Assembly (NCBI GenBank): GCA_023409995.1
Contig: JAEYQN010000125.1
Location: forward strand, 1-21,679
Source of the DNA: Cyanobacteria bacterium OH_CBB_238
Lineage (GTDB): Bacteria > Cyanobacteriota > Vampirovibrionia > Gastranaerophilales > Gastranaerophilaceae
DNA length: 21,679 bases
Reading direction: 5' to 3'
The position numbers and the translations under genes were made by a program. Shown here piece after piece: positions 1 to 6,676 of the stretch (positions within the stretch are counted from its first letter, which is position 1; every line of letters begins with the position of its first letter). Below the pieces are notes generated by a model. The model did not search any database and was not told the origin of the DNA. It saw nothing but the letters and a program-made list of their open reading frames with translations.

Positions 1-2
1 GC

Positions 3-572
3 AAAGAACAAGTTATTGCAGCATCAATATATCTTTCTGCGGAATCGACCAGCCCAGGCCGCATAACTCATGCAGGCTCAGGCAAAATAATTCTTGGAGA
101 GCTGTCACAAGAAATAACTCCAAGACTCGTTGATCTGGAAAATATATTCAAATCCGCAGGAATTCCTACAGAATCCAGTACAAATTTGCTTAAAGACATG
201 TGGTTAAAATTAATAGTAAATTCTGCATATAACGGAATGACGGCAATCATCGGCAAATCGCTAAAAGATATTAACTTTATATCAGAAGCAAAACAAGCTT
301 ATTATGATATTTTAAAAGAAGGACAATACATAGCAAATATAGAGGGTATAGGATTATCTAATGAAGAAATAGATAAAGCCTATACAATGCTTGATCAAAA
401 AGTATTTGTAAGCTTTAAATCATCTACCCTTCAAGATATAGAAAAAAACAAACAGCTTGAAATAGATGCCATACAGGGTGTTATTATCAAAACAGCTAAA
501 AAACATAACATAAAGGCTCCATTAAACAACCTTATCTACGGATTATTAAAGTTAAAAACAACTGACTTATGA
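3..572 (+). CDS. panE: 2-dehydropantoate 2-reductase (ketopantoate reductase), 3' part
   Basis: Partial gene, open from the left edge; 189 codons are visible of a protein normally about 300 residues. It would reduce 2-dehydropantoate to pantoate with NADPH in the cytoplasmic pantothenate/CoA pathway. Visible is the end of the Rossmann half (a stretch like SPGRITHAGSGKIILGEL) and the helical C-terminal half. The latter contains DMWLKLIVNSAYNGMTAI, which carries the conserved substrate-binding Lys and Asn, then SSTLQDIEKN and a LEID segment matching the family's conserved Ser and Glu. The nucleotide-binding GxGxxG end lies outside the window. An apparent ATG at 186 is internal, because the reading frame and homology run on upstream of it. 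The stop is followed by the acetyltransferase gene with its Shine-Dalgarno sequence about 15 bases away, so the two are probably co-transcribed. The family call is firm. Paralogues acting on other 2-oxoacids exist, so the exact substrate is inferred. Confidence 0.85.
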   Translation, partial: KEQVIAASIYLSAESTSPGRITHAGSGKIILGELSQEITPRLVDLENIFKSAGIPTESSTNLLKDMWLKLIVNSAYNGMTAIIGKSLKDINFISEAKQAYYDILKEGQYIANIEGIGLSNEEIDKAYTMLDQKVFVSFKSSTLQDIEKNKQLEIDAIQGVIIKTAKKHNIKAPLNNLIYGLLKLKTTDL

Positions 573-598
573 TTTACTGCAAAACAAAAGGGGTTCAA

Positions 599-1135
599 AT
601 GAAATCTGAAAAAGAAAAAATGATATCGGGAGAATTATATTATTCTAATGACCCAGAATTAAAAAAGCTAAGAGAAAAAGCAAGAAAACTGTCAAAAAAA
701 TTCAACAATAGGCCAAACAAAAAAGTTTTGGAAAAGTTATTTAATAAAAAATTAGAAAATACATACATAGAACCGCCTTTTCATTGTGATTATGGGTTTA
801 ACATTGATCTTGGTGAAAAAACATATATGAATTTTAATTGTATAATACTAGACTGTGCAAAAGTAATCATTGGAAACAATACTCTCTTTGCGCCAAATGT
901 TCAAATATACACAGCAACACACCCACTAGATGCCACAACAAGAAATAGTGAACAAGAATATGCAAAACCAATATCCATAGGAGAAAATTGCTGGATTGGT
1001 GGTGGAGCAATAATTTTACCCGGTGTAGAGATTGGGGATAATTGTGTAATAGGAGCAGGCAGCGTTGTAAACAAATCCATACCCTCAAATTCTATGGCGG
1101 CAGGCAATCCCTGTAAAGTAATAAAAGCAATATAA
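599..1135 (+). CDS. Maltose/galactoside O-acetyltransferase-like hexapeptide-repeat protein
   Basis: A 178-residue acyltransferase of the Maa/LacA/NodL group, which transfers acetyl from acetyl-CoA to a sugar hydroxyl in the cytoplasm. The N-terminus (KEKMISGELYYSNDPEL) matches the family's Mac domain. It is followed by left-handed beta-helix hexapeptides (INIDLG-type repeats, then ENCWIGGGAIILPGVEIGD) and ends in AAGNPCKVIKAI. The catalytic His is H108 in TATHPLD. I chose ATG 599 because AAAAGGGG lies five bases upstream and the product then starts where the family starts. An in-frame ATG at 569, overlapping the panE stop as ATGA, adds ten unrelated residues and has no ribosome site. Family membership is clear, but the sugar acceptor (maltose, galactoside or a surface glycan) cannot be read from the sequence. 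Confidence 0.85.
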   Translation: MKSEKEKMISGELYYSNDPELKKLREKARKLSKKFNNRPNKKVLEKLFNKKLENTYIEPPFHCDYGFNIDLGEKTYMNFNCIILDCAKVIIGNNTLFAPNVQIYTATHPLDATTRNSEQEYAKPISIGENCWIGGGAIILPGVEIGDNCVIGAGSVVNKSIPSNSMAAGNPCKVIKAI

Positions 1136-1160
1136 TATCAATAAGTTTAGTTGCTTTTTA

Positions 1161-1169
1161 TGCTATAAT
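1161..1169 (+). promoter_or_regulatory. Extended -10 promoter for gatB
   Basis: TGCTATAAT is a perfect TATAAT hexamer with the TGn extension, in the gap after the acetyltransferase stop. No good -35 is seen 16-18 bases upstream, which is usual for extended -10 promoters. The predicted transcript starts near 1176, leaving about 33 bases before the ATG at 1209. Confidence 0.6.
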
Positions 1170-1208
1170 TTGAAGCAGAAGATAAGTTTGAATTATAGAG
1201 GTTATAAA

Positions 1209-2669
1209 ATGTCAACAGTAACATTAGAAGAATTGAGAAAAAAATACGAAGTAGTAATTGGTCTTGAAGTACATGCCCAACTTAAAACACAATCTAAAAT
1301 ATTTGCACCTGATGGCAATGAATTCGGAAAAGAGCCAAATACATTAGTTAGTCCTATTACACTAGGTATGCCTGGTGTATTGCCAGTATTAAACAAAGAA
1401 GTAGTAAATATGGCAATATTAACCGGCTTAGCATTAAATTGCACAATACCAAATAAATGCAAATTTGATAGAAAACAATATTTTTATCCTGACCTTCCTA
1501 AAGGATACCAAATTTCCCAATATGATGAGCCAATTTGTATAAATGGTTATTTGGATATTGAAGGGAAAAGAATTGGAATAACAAGAGCGCACCTCGAAGA
1601 AGATGCAGGGAAGCTTGTACATGCAGGATCTGACGGAATTTATGGTTCTAGTTATTCTTTGGTTGACCTAAATAGAGCCGGAACACCTCTTCTGGAGATA
1701 GTATCAGAGCCTGATATGAGATCATCTGATGAGGCAAAAGCTTATATGGAAGAACTTAGAACGACACTGAGATATATCGGCGTTTGTGATGGCAACATGG
1801 AAGAAGGCTCCATGAGATGTGATGCAAATATCTCCGTAAGACCATGGGAACAAAAAGAGTTTGGTACTCGTGCTGAAATCAAAAATGTAAACAGTTTTAG
1901 AGCATTACAAAGAGCAATAGAATATGAAATTGATAGACAAATAGAGCTGATTGAAGAAGGTGGAAAAGTAATACAAGAAACAAGGCTTTGGGATGACAAC
2001 CAAGGAATAACTAAGTCAATGAGAGGCAAAGAAGATGCCCACGACTATAGGTATTTCCCCGAACCAGACTTAATGCCGCTTGAAATATCTTTGGATTGGG
2101 TAAATGAAATAAGCAAAACAATTCCTGAATTGCCAAAACAAAAAAGAGCAAGATATGAATCACTTGGTCTTTCAGCATATGATGCAAATGTTATGGTTGA
2201 ACAAATAGAGACCGCGTTATTTTTTGATAAAACAATAGAACTAGAAGCAGACGTAAGAACAACTAATAATTTCTTGATGAAAGAAGTAACAGCATATTTA
2301 AAAGAAGAAAAAATAGATATAACGCAAACTAAACTTACACCAGAATCTCTTACTGAGCTTGTAAATTTAATAACCAAAGGCACAATCTCAAATAATATTG
2401 GGAAACAATTAATAATGACACTTCTAAAAGAAGGAGGAAGCGCAAATAGTTTAGTTGAAAAACAAGGATTAAGCGTTATATCAGATGAAGTCGCATTAAA
2501 AGAAATAATAAAATCAATTATTGAAGAGAATCCAGAACAAACAACCGCCTATAGAAGTGGAAAAGACAAATTATTCGGCTTTTTTGTTGGGCAAGCAATG
2601 AAGAAGACCCAAGGCAGAGCAAATCCTCAATTACTAAACAAAATCCTTAAAGAATCTCTGGATATATAA
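1209..2669 (+). CDS. gatB: Aspartyl/glutamyl-tRNA(Asn/Gln) amidotransferase subunit B
   Basis: The 486-residue GatB subunit of the GatCAB transamidosome, which phosphorylates and amidates Glu-tRNA(Gln) (and often Asp-tRNA(Asn)) using ammonia from GatA. Hallmarks in order: VIGLEVHAQL at the N-terminus, KFDRKQYFYPDLPKGYQISQ, HLEEDAGK, LNRAGTPLLEIVSEPDM, GSMRCDANISVRP and EIKNVNSF in the catalytic cradle. A helical region and a C-terminal YqeY-like tRNA-binding tail (FFVGQAMKKTQGRANPQLLNKIL) follow. Start is ATG 1209, with AGAGG seven bases upstream. A TTG at 1170 in the same frame lies on the -10 box of the promoter and is rejected. Length fits the usual 475-490. gatA and gatC are not in the window. 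It is followed directly by a terminator, so it looks like a single-gene unit, perhaps also reached by read-through from upstream. Confidence 0.97.
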   Translation: MSTVTLEELRKKYEVVIGLEVHAQLKTQSKIFAPDGNEFGKEPNTLVSPITLGMPGVLPVLNKEVVNMAILTGLALNCTIPNKCKFDRKQYFYPDLPKGYQISQYDEPICINGYLDIEGKRIGITRAHLEEDAGKLVHAGSDGIYGSSYSLVDLNRAGTPLLEIVSEPDMRSSDEAKAYMEELRTTLRYIGVCDGNMEEGSMRCDANISVRPWEQKEFGTRAEIKNVNSFRALQRAIEYEIDRQIELIEEGGKVIQETRLWDDNQGITKSMRGKEDAHDYRYFPEPDLMPLEISLDWVNEISKTIPELPKQKRARYESLGLSAYDANVMVEQIETALFFDKTIELEADVRTTNNFLMKEVTAYLKEEKIDITQTKLTPESLTELVNLITKGTISNNIGKQLIMTLLKEGGSANSLVEKQGLSVISDEVALKEIIKSIIEENPEQTTAYRSGKDKLFGFFVGQAMKKTQGRANPQLLNKILKESLDI

Positions 2670-2688
2670 ATAAGCATTTATAATAAAC

Positions 2689-2719
2689 AAAGAACCTCCT
2701 ATTAAAAAGAGGTTCTTTT
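2689..2719 (+). terminator. Intrinsic terminator after gatB
   Basis: A ten-base perfect stem, AAAGAACCTC pairing with GAGGTTCTTT, around a ten-base loop, running into a short T tract. It lies 20 bases after the gatB stop and before the pilin promoter. Confidence 0.8.
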
Positions 2720-2897
2720 GACATATAACACTAATATCCAAGGCAACTCCAATTGTTAGGATAAAATTCAAGCTTCATGTAAAAACAGAAAATATTTATC
2801 CCTTTTTGATACATTTCTTAAAACAATAAACAATATTGCAAATATGGCATTGGTGGTCTTTTCCAGAAGAAATATAGGCTACAACAATTGCAAATAT
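2720..2897. other. Non-coding stretch upstream of the first pilin gene
   Basis: Part of the 302-base gap between gatB and the first pilin gene. I see no convincing gene. ATTGCAAATAT occurs twice (2835-2845 and 2887-2897), start to start 52 bases; the second copy abuts the -35 box of the pilin promoter and the first forms a small dyad (ATATT-GCA-AATAT). A GGATAAA/TTTATCC pair (2759-2765 and 2795-2801) could form a weak long-loop hairpin. A 43-codon frame beginning at 2844 has no ribosome site and runs through the promoter, so it is not called. Confidence 0.4.
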
Positions 2898-2926
2898 TTG
2901 ATTTTTAAAAACAAATTAGCTACAAT
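2898..2926 (+). promoter_or_regulatory. Sigma-70-type promoter of the first pilin gene
   Basis: TTGATT (2898-2903), a 17-base spacer and TACAAT (2921-2926). The start site would be near 2933, giving a leader of about 40 bases that contains GAAAGG eight bases before the ATG. Confidence 0.65.
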
Positions 2927-2971
2927 TATTCACGAGAGTTATAAGTATATTATTATTGAAAGGCAGAAAAG

Positions 2972-3535
2972 ATGAATAAGAAGACAGGATTTACGTTAGC
3001 AGAAGTACTGATTACGCTTGTAATCATTGGTGTAATCGCTGCTATGACAGTTCCAACCTTAATGAACAACACCAGTTCGCAAGAATATAGAACAGGAGTT
3101 AAAAAAGCTATCTCTATGCTAAATCAAGCTGTTAGTATGCAATATGCTCTTCAAGGCGAGACTATGGCAGACTTTACAACAGCGGCTTTAATGAGAGATA
3201 ATGTTTTCACAAAAAGGTTAAATGTAATTAGCACAACCAATTCAGCTATCGGTGGCGTGACCCCAGACGCAACAATATATACTGCAGATGGTATGAAATT
3301 TGGGTTTAAAGATGTTGTTGCTGGCTGTACAGCGACAACTAGCTGTGGAACAATTCTTATTGATGTTAATGGTGATAGAAAACCAAACAAACCAACTACT
3401 GATGCTAATTCCCCAAAAGATGTATATGCCGCACAAATATTTTCACAAAGAATTGTTCCCTTCTCACAAACAGCCGCTCCTGCATATAAAACTCAAGAAG
3501 TTATGTTTGAATCCGGTCAAGGTTCATCATTTTAA
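2972..3535 (+). CDS. Type IV pilin-like protein (prepilin signal), copy 1
   Basis: A 187-residue secreted protein with a class III (prepilin) signal. The leader is MNKKTG, with cleavage expected between G6 and F7 by prepilin peptidase. The mature protein has Glu at position +5 (E11) inside the hydrophobic helix TLAEVLITLVIIGVIAAMTV. The C-terminal head has two close cysteines (C119 and C125), which could form a small disulfide loop. It also has DVNGDRKPN (131-139), a segment common in small pseudopilins of this bacterial group. It would sit in the inner membrane or be assembled into a type IV pilus/type II secretion-like fibre; the assembly genes are not here. Its neighbour at 3827 is a near-identical copy. 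It has its own promoter and terminator. Major pilin, minor pilin and pseudopilin cannot be told apart. Confidence 0.9.
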   Translation: MNKKTGFTLAEVLITLVIIGVIAAMTVPTLMNNTSSQEYRTGVKKAISMLNQAVSMQYALQGETMADFTTAALMRDNVFTKRLNVISTTNSAIGGVTPDATIYTADGMKFGFKDVVAGCTATTSCGTILIDVNGDRKPNKPTTDANSPKDVYAAQIFSQRIVPFSQTAAPAYKTQEVMFESGQGSSF

Positions 3536-3557
3536 TAACCTTTATTAAAATCAAACA

Positions 3558-3583
3558 AAAAACCGCTTTTAAAAGCGGTTTTT
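3558..3583 (+). terminator. Palindromic terminator after pilin copy 1
   Basis: A perfect 26-base palindrome centred on TTTTAAAA, with ACCGC/GCGGT stems and A/T tails. It works as a hairpin with a T run on either strand. The same element, slightly longer, follows pilin copy 2, so it belongs to the duplicated unit. Confidence 0.85.
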
Positions 3584-3755
3584 AATTACGGACTATAATA
3601 GAAATGGGCCAAATATCTTCACAAAAATTATTAAAAATCATGCTTAAGAAAAGAAAAAAAGGGGAATATAAAAACATATTATGCAAACTGAAGTGTCCTA
3701 TTTTCTAAGAATTTCAGGATGGTAATCTACATAGAGTATTTTTTCAAAAAAATGT

Positions 3756-3784
3756 TTGCTTTTATAAAAACAATTGTATATAAT
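3756..3784 (+). promoter_or_regulatory. Sigma-70-type promoter of the second pilin gene
   Basis: TTGCTT (3756-3761), a 17-base spacer and a perfect TATAAT (3779-3784), about 43 bases before the ATG at 3827. The boxes differ from those of copy 1, so the two copies could be expressed separately. The rest of the gap between the copies (3584-3755) shows no supported gene. Confidence 0.7.
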
Positions 3785-3826
3785 CAGTTTCGAAAGCAAG
3801 ATATATTAATTTCGAAAGGTAAAAAG

Positions 3827-4393
3827 ATGAATAAGAAGACAGGATTTACGTTAGCAGAAGTACTGATTACGCTTGTAATCATTGGTGTAATCGCTGCTAT
3901 GACAGTTCCAACCTTAATGAACAACACCAGTTCTCAAGAATACAGAACAGGGGTTAAAAAAGCTATCTCTATGCTAAATCAAGCTGTTACTATGCAATAT
4001 GCGCTTCAAGGTGAGACTATGGCAGACTTTACAACAGCGGCTTTAATGAGAGATAATGTTTTCACAAAAAGGTTAAATGTAATTAACACAACCACTTCAG
4101 CTATCGGTGGAGTGGCCACCGACGCAACAATATATACTGCAGATGGTATGAAATTTGGGTTTAGAGACGTTACTTCTGGCTGTACCGATACGGTTAAATG
4201 CGGAACAATTCTTATTGATGTTAATGGTGATAGAAAACCAAACAAACCAACTACTGATGCCAATTCCCCAAAAGATGTATATGCCGCGCTAATATACTCT
4301 CAAAGAATTGTACCATACTCTGGTGCCGTTGATTCAATCACGGTAAAAACTCAAGAAGTTATGTTTGAATCCGGTCAAGGTTCATCATTTTAA
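3827..4393 (+). CDS. Type IV pilin-like protein (prepilin signal), copy 2
   Basis: A 188-residue near-duplicate of the protein at 2972, with the same prepilin leader (MNKKTG before F7), E11, hydrophobic helix, cysteines 119 and 125, and DVNGDRKPN. The first 107 bases of the two genes are identical. Amino-acid changes cluster in the exposed head: residues 87-98, 113-124, and 155-173, where copy 2 gains one residue. The last 15 residues are identical again. Start is ATG 3827, with GAAAGG seven bases upstream. The frame is open back to 3719, but that extension covers the promoter and hides the prepilin leader, so it is rejected. Role as for copy 1: a fibre subunit exported through the inner membrane. 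Confidence 0.9.
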   Translation: MNKKTGFTLAEVLITLVIIGVIAAMTVPTLMNNTSSQEYRTGVKKAISMLNQAVTMQYALQGETMADFTTAALMRDNVFTKRLNVINTTTSAIGGVATDATIYTADGMKFGFRDVTSGCTDTVKCGTILIDVNGDRKPNKPTTDANSPKDVYAALIYSQRIVPYSGAVDSITVKTQEVMFESGQGSSF

Positions 4394-4414
4394 TAACTTT
4401 TATTAAAAACAAAC

Positions 4415-4442
4415 AAAAAACCGCTTTTAAAAGCGGTTTTTT
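4415..4442 (+). terminator. Palindromic terminator after pilin copy 2
   Basis: A perfect 28-base palindrome (CCGCTTTT/AAAAGCGG core with six A and six T flanks). Its core is identical to the element at 3558-3583. Confidence 0.85.
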
Positions 4443-4513
4443 GTTATATAATTAGCTAAATTTAAATTATAGATATTAAGCTTATGTAATAATCGGGTGA
4501 GGGGAAACTACAT

Positions 4514-5140
4514 ATGGGATACAACTTTGAAATCATAACTGGACCAATGAGCTGCGGTAAGACCGAAGAATTACTCAGAAGAATCAGACGGCATACAATT
4601 GCAAAAAGAAAAGTAAAAGTGATATCTCCTTTAATAGACACTAGAGCAAAAGGTGATTATATTGAATCAAGAAACGGCCTATGGCTTGATGCATATAAGG
4701 CAGCATCTGCTTGTCAGATTTTAGATTATATAGACAAAGATGATGATATAATTGCCATCGACGAACTTCAATTTTTTGATTCAGGAATTGTTTCTGTAAT
4801 AGCAAAATTAATCTCTATGGGCAAAAAAGTTATTGGTACTGGATTAGACTTGGATTTCAAAGCAGAACCTTTTGGTTATATGGCTGAACTATTATGTTTT
4901 GCAGACAAAGTAGATAAATTAACAGCGATCTGTATGAAATGCGGAAGTGAATACGCAACCAGAACACAGCGTCTTATTGATGGAAAACCAGCAGATAAAA
5001 GTTTCCCCTTGATTATGATTGGAACTGATGAAACTTATGAAGCACGATGTGTCCATTGCTATGAATTACCAGACAAACAAGAAAAAAGAAAAAATAGCTT
5101 CAAATTAATTAGTTTTAGCAACAAAAAAAGCGAAGTATAA
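4514..5140 (+). CDS. tdk: Thymidine kinase (type II)
   Basis: A 208-residue cytosolic salvage enzyme that phosphorylates thymidine to dTMP with ATP. It has the P-loop GPMSCGKT (residues 10-17), the D42/R44 pair after beta 2, and the Walker B/catalytic segment DELQFF (83-88, with E84 as the expected catalytic base). The lasso-type zinc site has four cysteines in two pairs (CMKC and CVHC). Leu at position 85 is less usual than Ala, Gly or Val but harmless. The start is well marked by GAGGGG nine bases upstream. A perfect TATAAT at 4447-4452 could be its -10, but no good -35 accompanies it because the pilin terminator sits there. The stop codon lies in the loop of a terminator hairpin shared with the convergent aminopeptidase gene. 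Confidence 0.95.
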   Translation: MGYNFEIITGPMSCGKTEELLRRIRRHTIAKRKVKVISPLIDTRAKGDYIESRNGLWLDAYKAASACQILDYIDKDDDIIAIDELQFFDSGIVSVIAKLISMGKKVIGTGLDLDFKAEPFGYMAELLCFADKVDKLTAICMKCGSEYATRTQRLIDGKPADKSFPLIMIGTDETYEARCVHCYELPDKQEKRKNSFKLISFSNKKSEV

Positions 5141-5153
5141 ACTTCACTTTTTT
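5124..5153. terminator. Bidirectional terminator between tdk and the aminopeptidase gene
   Basis: GAAGT and ACTTC pair around a four-base loop and are extended, past one mismatch, by AAAAAAG/CTTTTTT. The tdk TAA is in the loop. A/T tracts on both sides allow termination of both convergent units; the leftward gene stops at 5177. Confidence 0.65.
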
Positions 5154-5176
5154 GTTATAAATCTAAATCAATCAAA

Positions 5177-6664
5177 TTAAGATAAAATATAATTCAACAA
5201 AGTTCTAACACCAACGCCAGTTGCTGCCTTCTGCCCCAGTTTATTAGCTTTATCCAAATAGGCTGTGCCGGCGATGTCAATATGCACCCAAGGAGTATCT
5301 TTTAAAATAAAATTCTGTAAGAAAACTCCAGCGATTGAAGCTCCCCCCATTCTAGAACCAGTATTTCGCATATCAGCAATATCACTTTTCAAAGAATCTT
5401 TATAATCGTCATACAATGGCAACTGCCAATATTTTTCTCCTGCTTTTTTACCAGATTCAATTAATTTATTGATGAACTCTTGATTATTCCCCATAATACC
5501 ACTTGCAGCAGAGCCCAGAGCCACCATACACGCACCTGTCAAAGTTGCCATATCAATTATTTCATCAACTTTCAATTCATCTTCAGCAAAAGTAATTACA
5601 TCAGCCAAAGTTATCCTACCTTCTGCATCTGTATTATCAACCTCTATAGTTTTACCATTTTTAGCAATTAGCACATCACCAGGCTTATAAGAAGAGCCAC
5701 TAGGCATGTTCTCACAAGCAGCAATTAATGCATTAACCTCTATCTCAGGCTTCAATCTTGAAATAACTTGCATTATGCCAATCATTGCAGCCGCTGCCGA
5801 CATGTCATCTTTCATCGTAAGCATTGATGCAGGTGGTTTTATATCTAACCCACCACTATCAAATGTTATTCCTTTACCAATAATTGCAATTCTTTTTTTA
5901 GGATTTTCTGGAGCATACTTCATATGTATAAATTTTGGTGGCTGCTCACTGCCTTGCCCAACAGCTAAAAAGGCCCTCATTCCCAGATTTTCAATTTCAT
6001 CTTTTTCATAAACTTTAACATTAACGTCAGCGCATGTCTGAGCTGATTTTGCCAGTTCTGTAGGTGTTGCGACCATTGCCGGCTCGTTAGCTAAATTTCT
6101 CGCATAATTTGCAGCTTCGGCATATATTTTACCAAGTGCAAGCCCATCCTTAGCCGCTATAAATTTCTCTGAATCAAGTTCTACTATTTTAAACTGTTCA
6201 ATATTATTTTCATCTTTTTCTGATTTATATTTATCAAAACAATAAGCAGCAAGTAATATCCCTTCGGCCACTGCTTTAGCACAACATTTCGGTTCAAGCC
6301 CTGCTGTTCCAGCACCATGTAGAATAGATGTTACTGTTTTTATATTCTTCATCCCTTTTATGCGATTTAAAACTTTTGCTGAAATTTCTCTAACTTTATC
6401 TAAACTAAAGTCTTCCTGCTTACCAAGACCAACAACCAAAAGCTTGGAAAAATTTCGACATTCAGGAACCGTTAATAAATATGATTTCCCGAATTTACCT
6501 TCAAATCCCTCTTTTTCAATTACAAATTTTGAAATCAAGCCATTCAACAATGTATCAACTTCTCCAGCAGCTCCAGCAGGTTGCTTTATTCCTTCAAATA
6601 AATTTACTACAACTAAATCGGACTCTACTTCAACAATAGAAGCATTTTCAATAACTAAATTCAT
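5177..6664 (-). CDS. pepA: Leucyl aminopeptidase (M17 family)
   Basis: A 495-residue cytosolic zinc/manganese aminopeptidase that removes N-terminal residues, notably Leu, from peptides. After the variable N-terminal macro-like domain (about residues 1-170), the catalytic domain shows GKGITFDSGG, the KDDM segment and NTDAEGR. Residues K264, D269, K276, D287, D346, E348 and R350 line up with the metal and catalytic set of E. coli PepA (K270 to R356) at a constant offset of six, so the active site looks complete. Start ATG has AGGAGA about six bases upstream. That ribosome site overlaps the stop codon of the preceding response-regulator gene (12 bases between genes), so the two are translated from one message. 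Whether it has a DNA-binding role like E. coli PepA is unknown. Confidence 0.95.
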   Translation of the reverse strand: MNLVIENASIVEVESDLVVVNLFEGIKQPAGAAGEVDTLLNGLISKFVIEKEGFEGKFGKSYLLTVPECRNFSKLLVVGLGKQEDFSLDKVREISAKVLNRIKGMKNIKTVTSILHGAGTAGLEPKCCAKAVAEGILLAAYCFDKYKSEKDENNIEQFKIVELDSEKFIAAKDGLALGKIYAEAANYARNLANEPAMVATPTELAKSAQTCADVNVKVYEKDEIENLGMRAFLAVGQGSEQPPKFIHMKYAPENPKKRIAIIGKGITFDSGGLDIKPPASMLTMKDDMSAAAAMIGIMQVISRLKPEIEVNALIAACENMPSGSSYKPGDVLIAKNGKTIEVDNTDAEGRITLADVITFAEDELKVDEIIDMATLTGACMVALGSAASGIMGNNQEFINKLIESGKKAGEKYWQLPLYDDYKDSLKSDIADMRNTGSRMGGASIAGVFLQNFILKDTPWVHIDIAGTAYLDKANKLGQKAATGVGVRTLLNYILS

Positions 6665-6676
6665 ATATCTCTCCTT

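Noticed and set aside
569..598. ATG overlapping the panE stop as start of the acetyltransferase
   Set aside because: No ribosome site, and the added residues are outside the family; ATG 599 has AAAAGGGG upstream.
1170..1208. In-frame TTG start adding 13 residues to GatB
   Set aside because: The codon overlaps the -10 box and the added residues do not match GatB; ATG 1209 has AGAGG at good spacing.
2749..2760. CAATTGTTAGG shared with 19547-19557
   Set aside because: An 11-base match between distant A/T-rich gaps is expected by chance in a window this size.
2844..2975. 43-codon frame ending in an ATGA overlap with pilin copy 1
   Set aside because: No ribosome site, it runs through the pilin promoter, and the product shows no recognisable features.
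3604..3708. 34-codon Lys-rich frame between the two pilin genes
   Set aside because: No ribosome site, and lysines simply reflect A-rich sequence.
3719..3826. 36-residue N-terminal extension of pilin copy 2
   Set aside because: It contains the promoter and would put the prepilin leader inside the protein; copy 1 has no counterpart.
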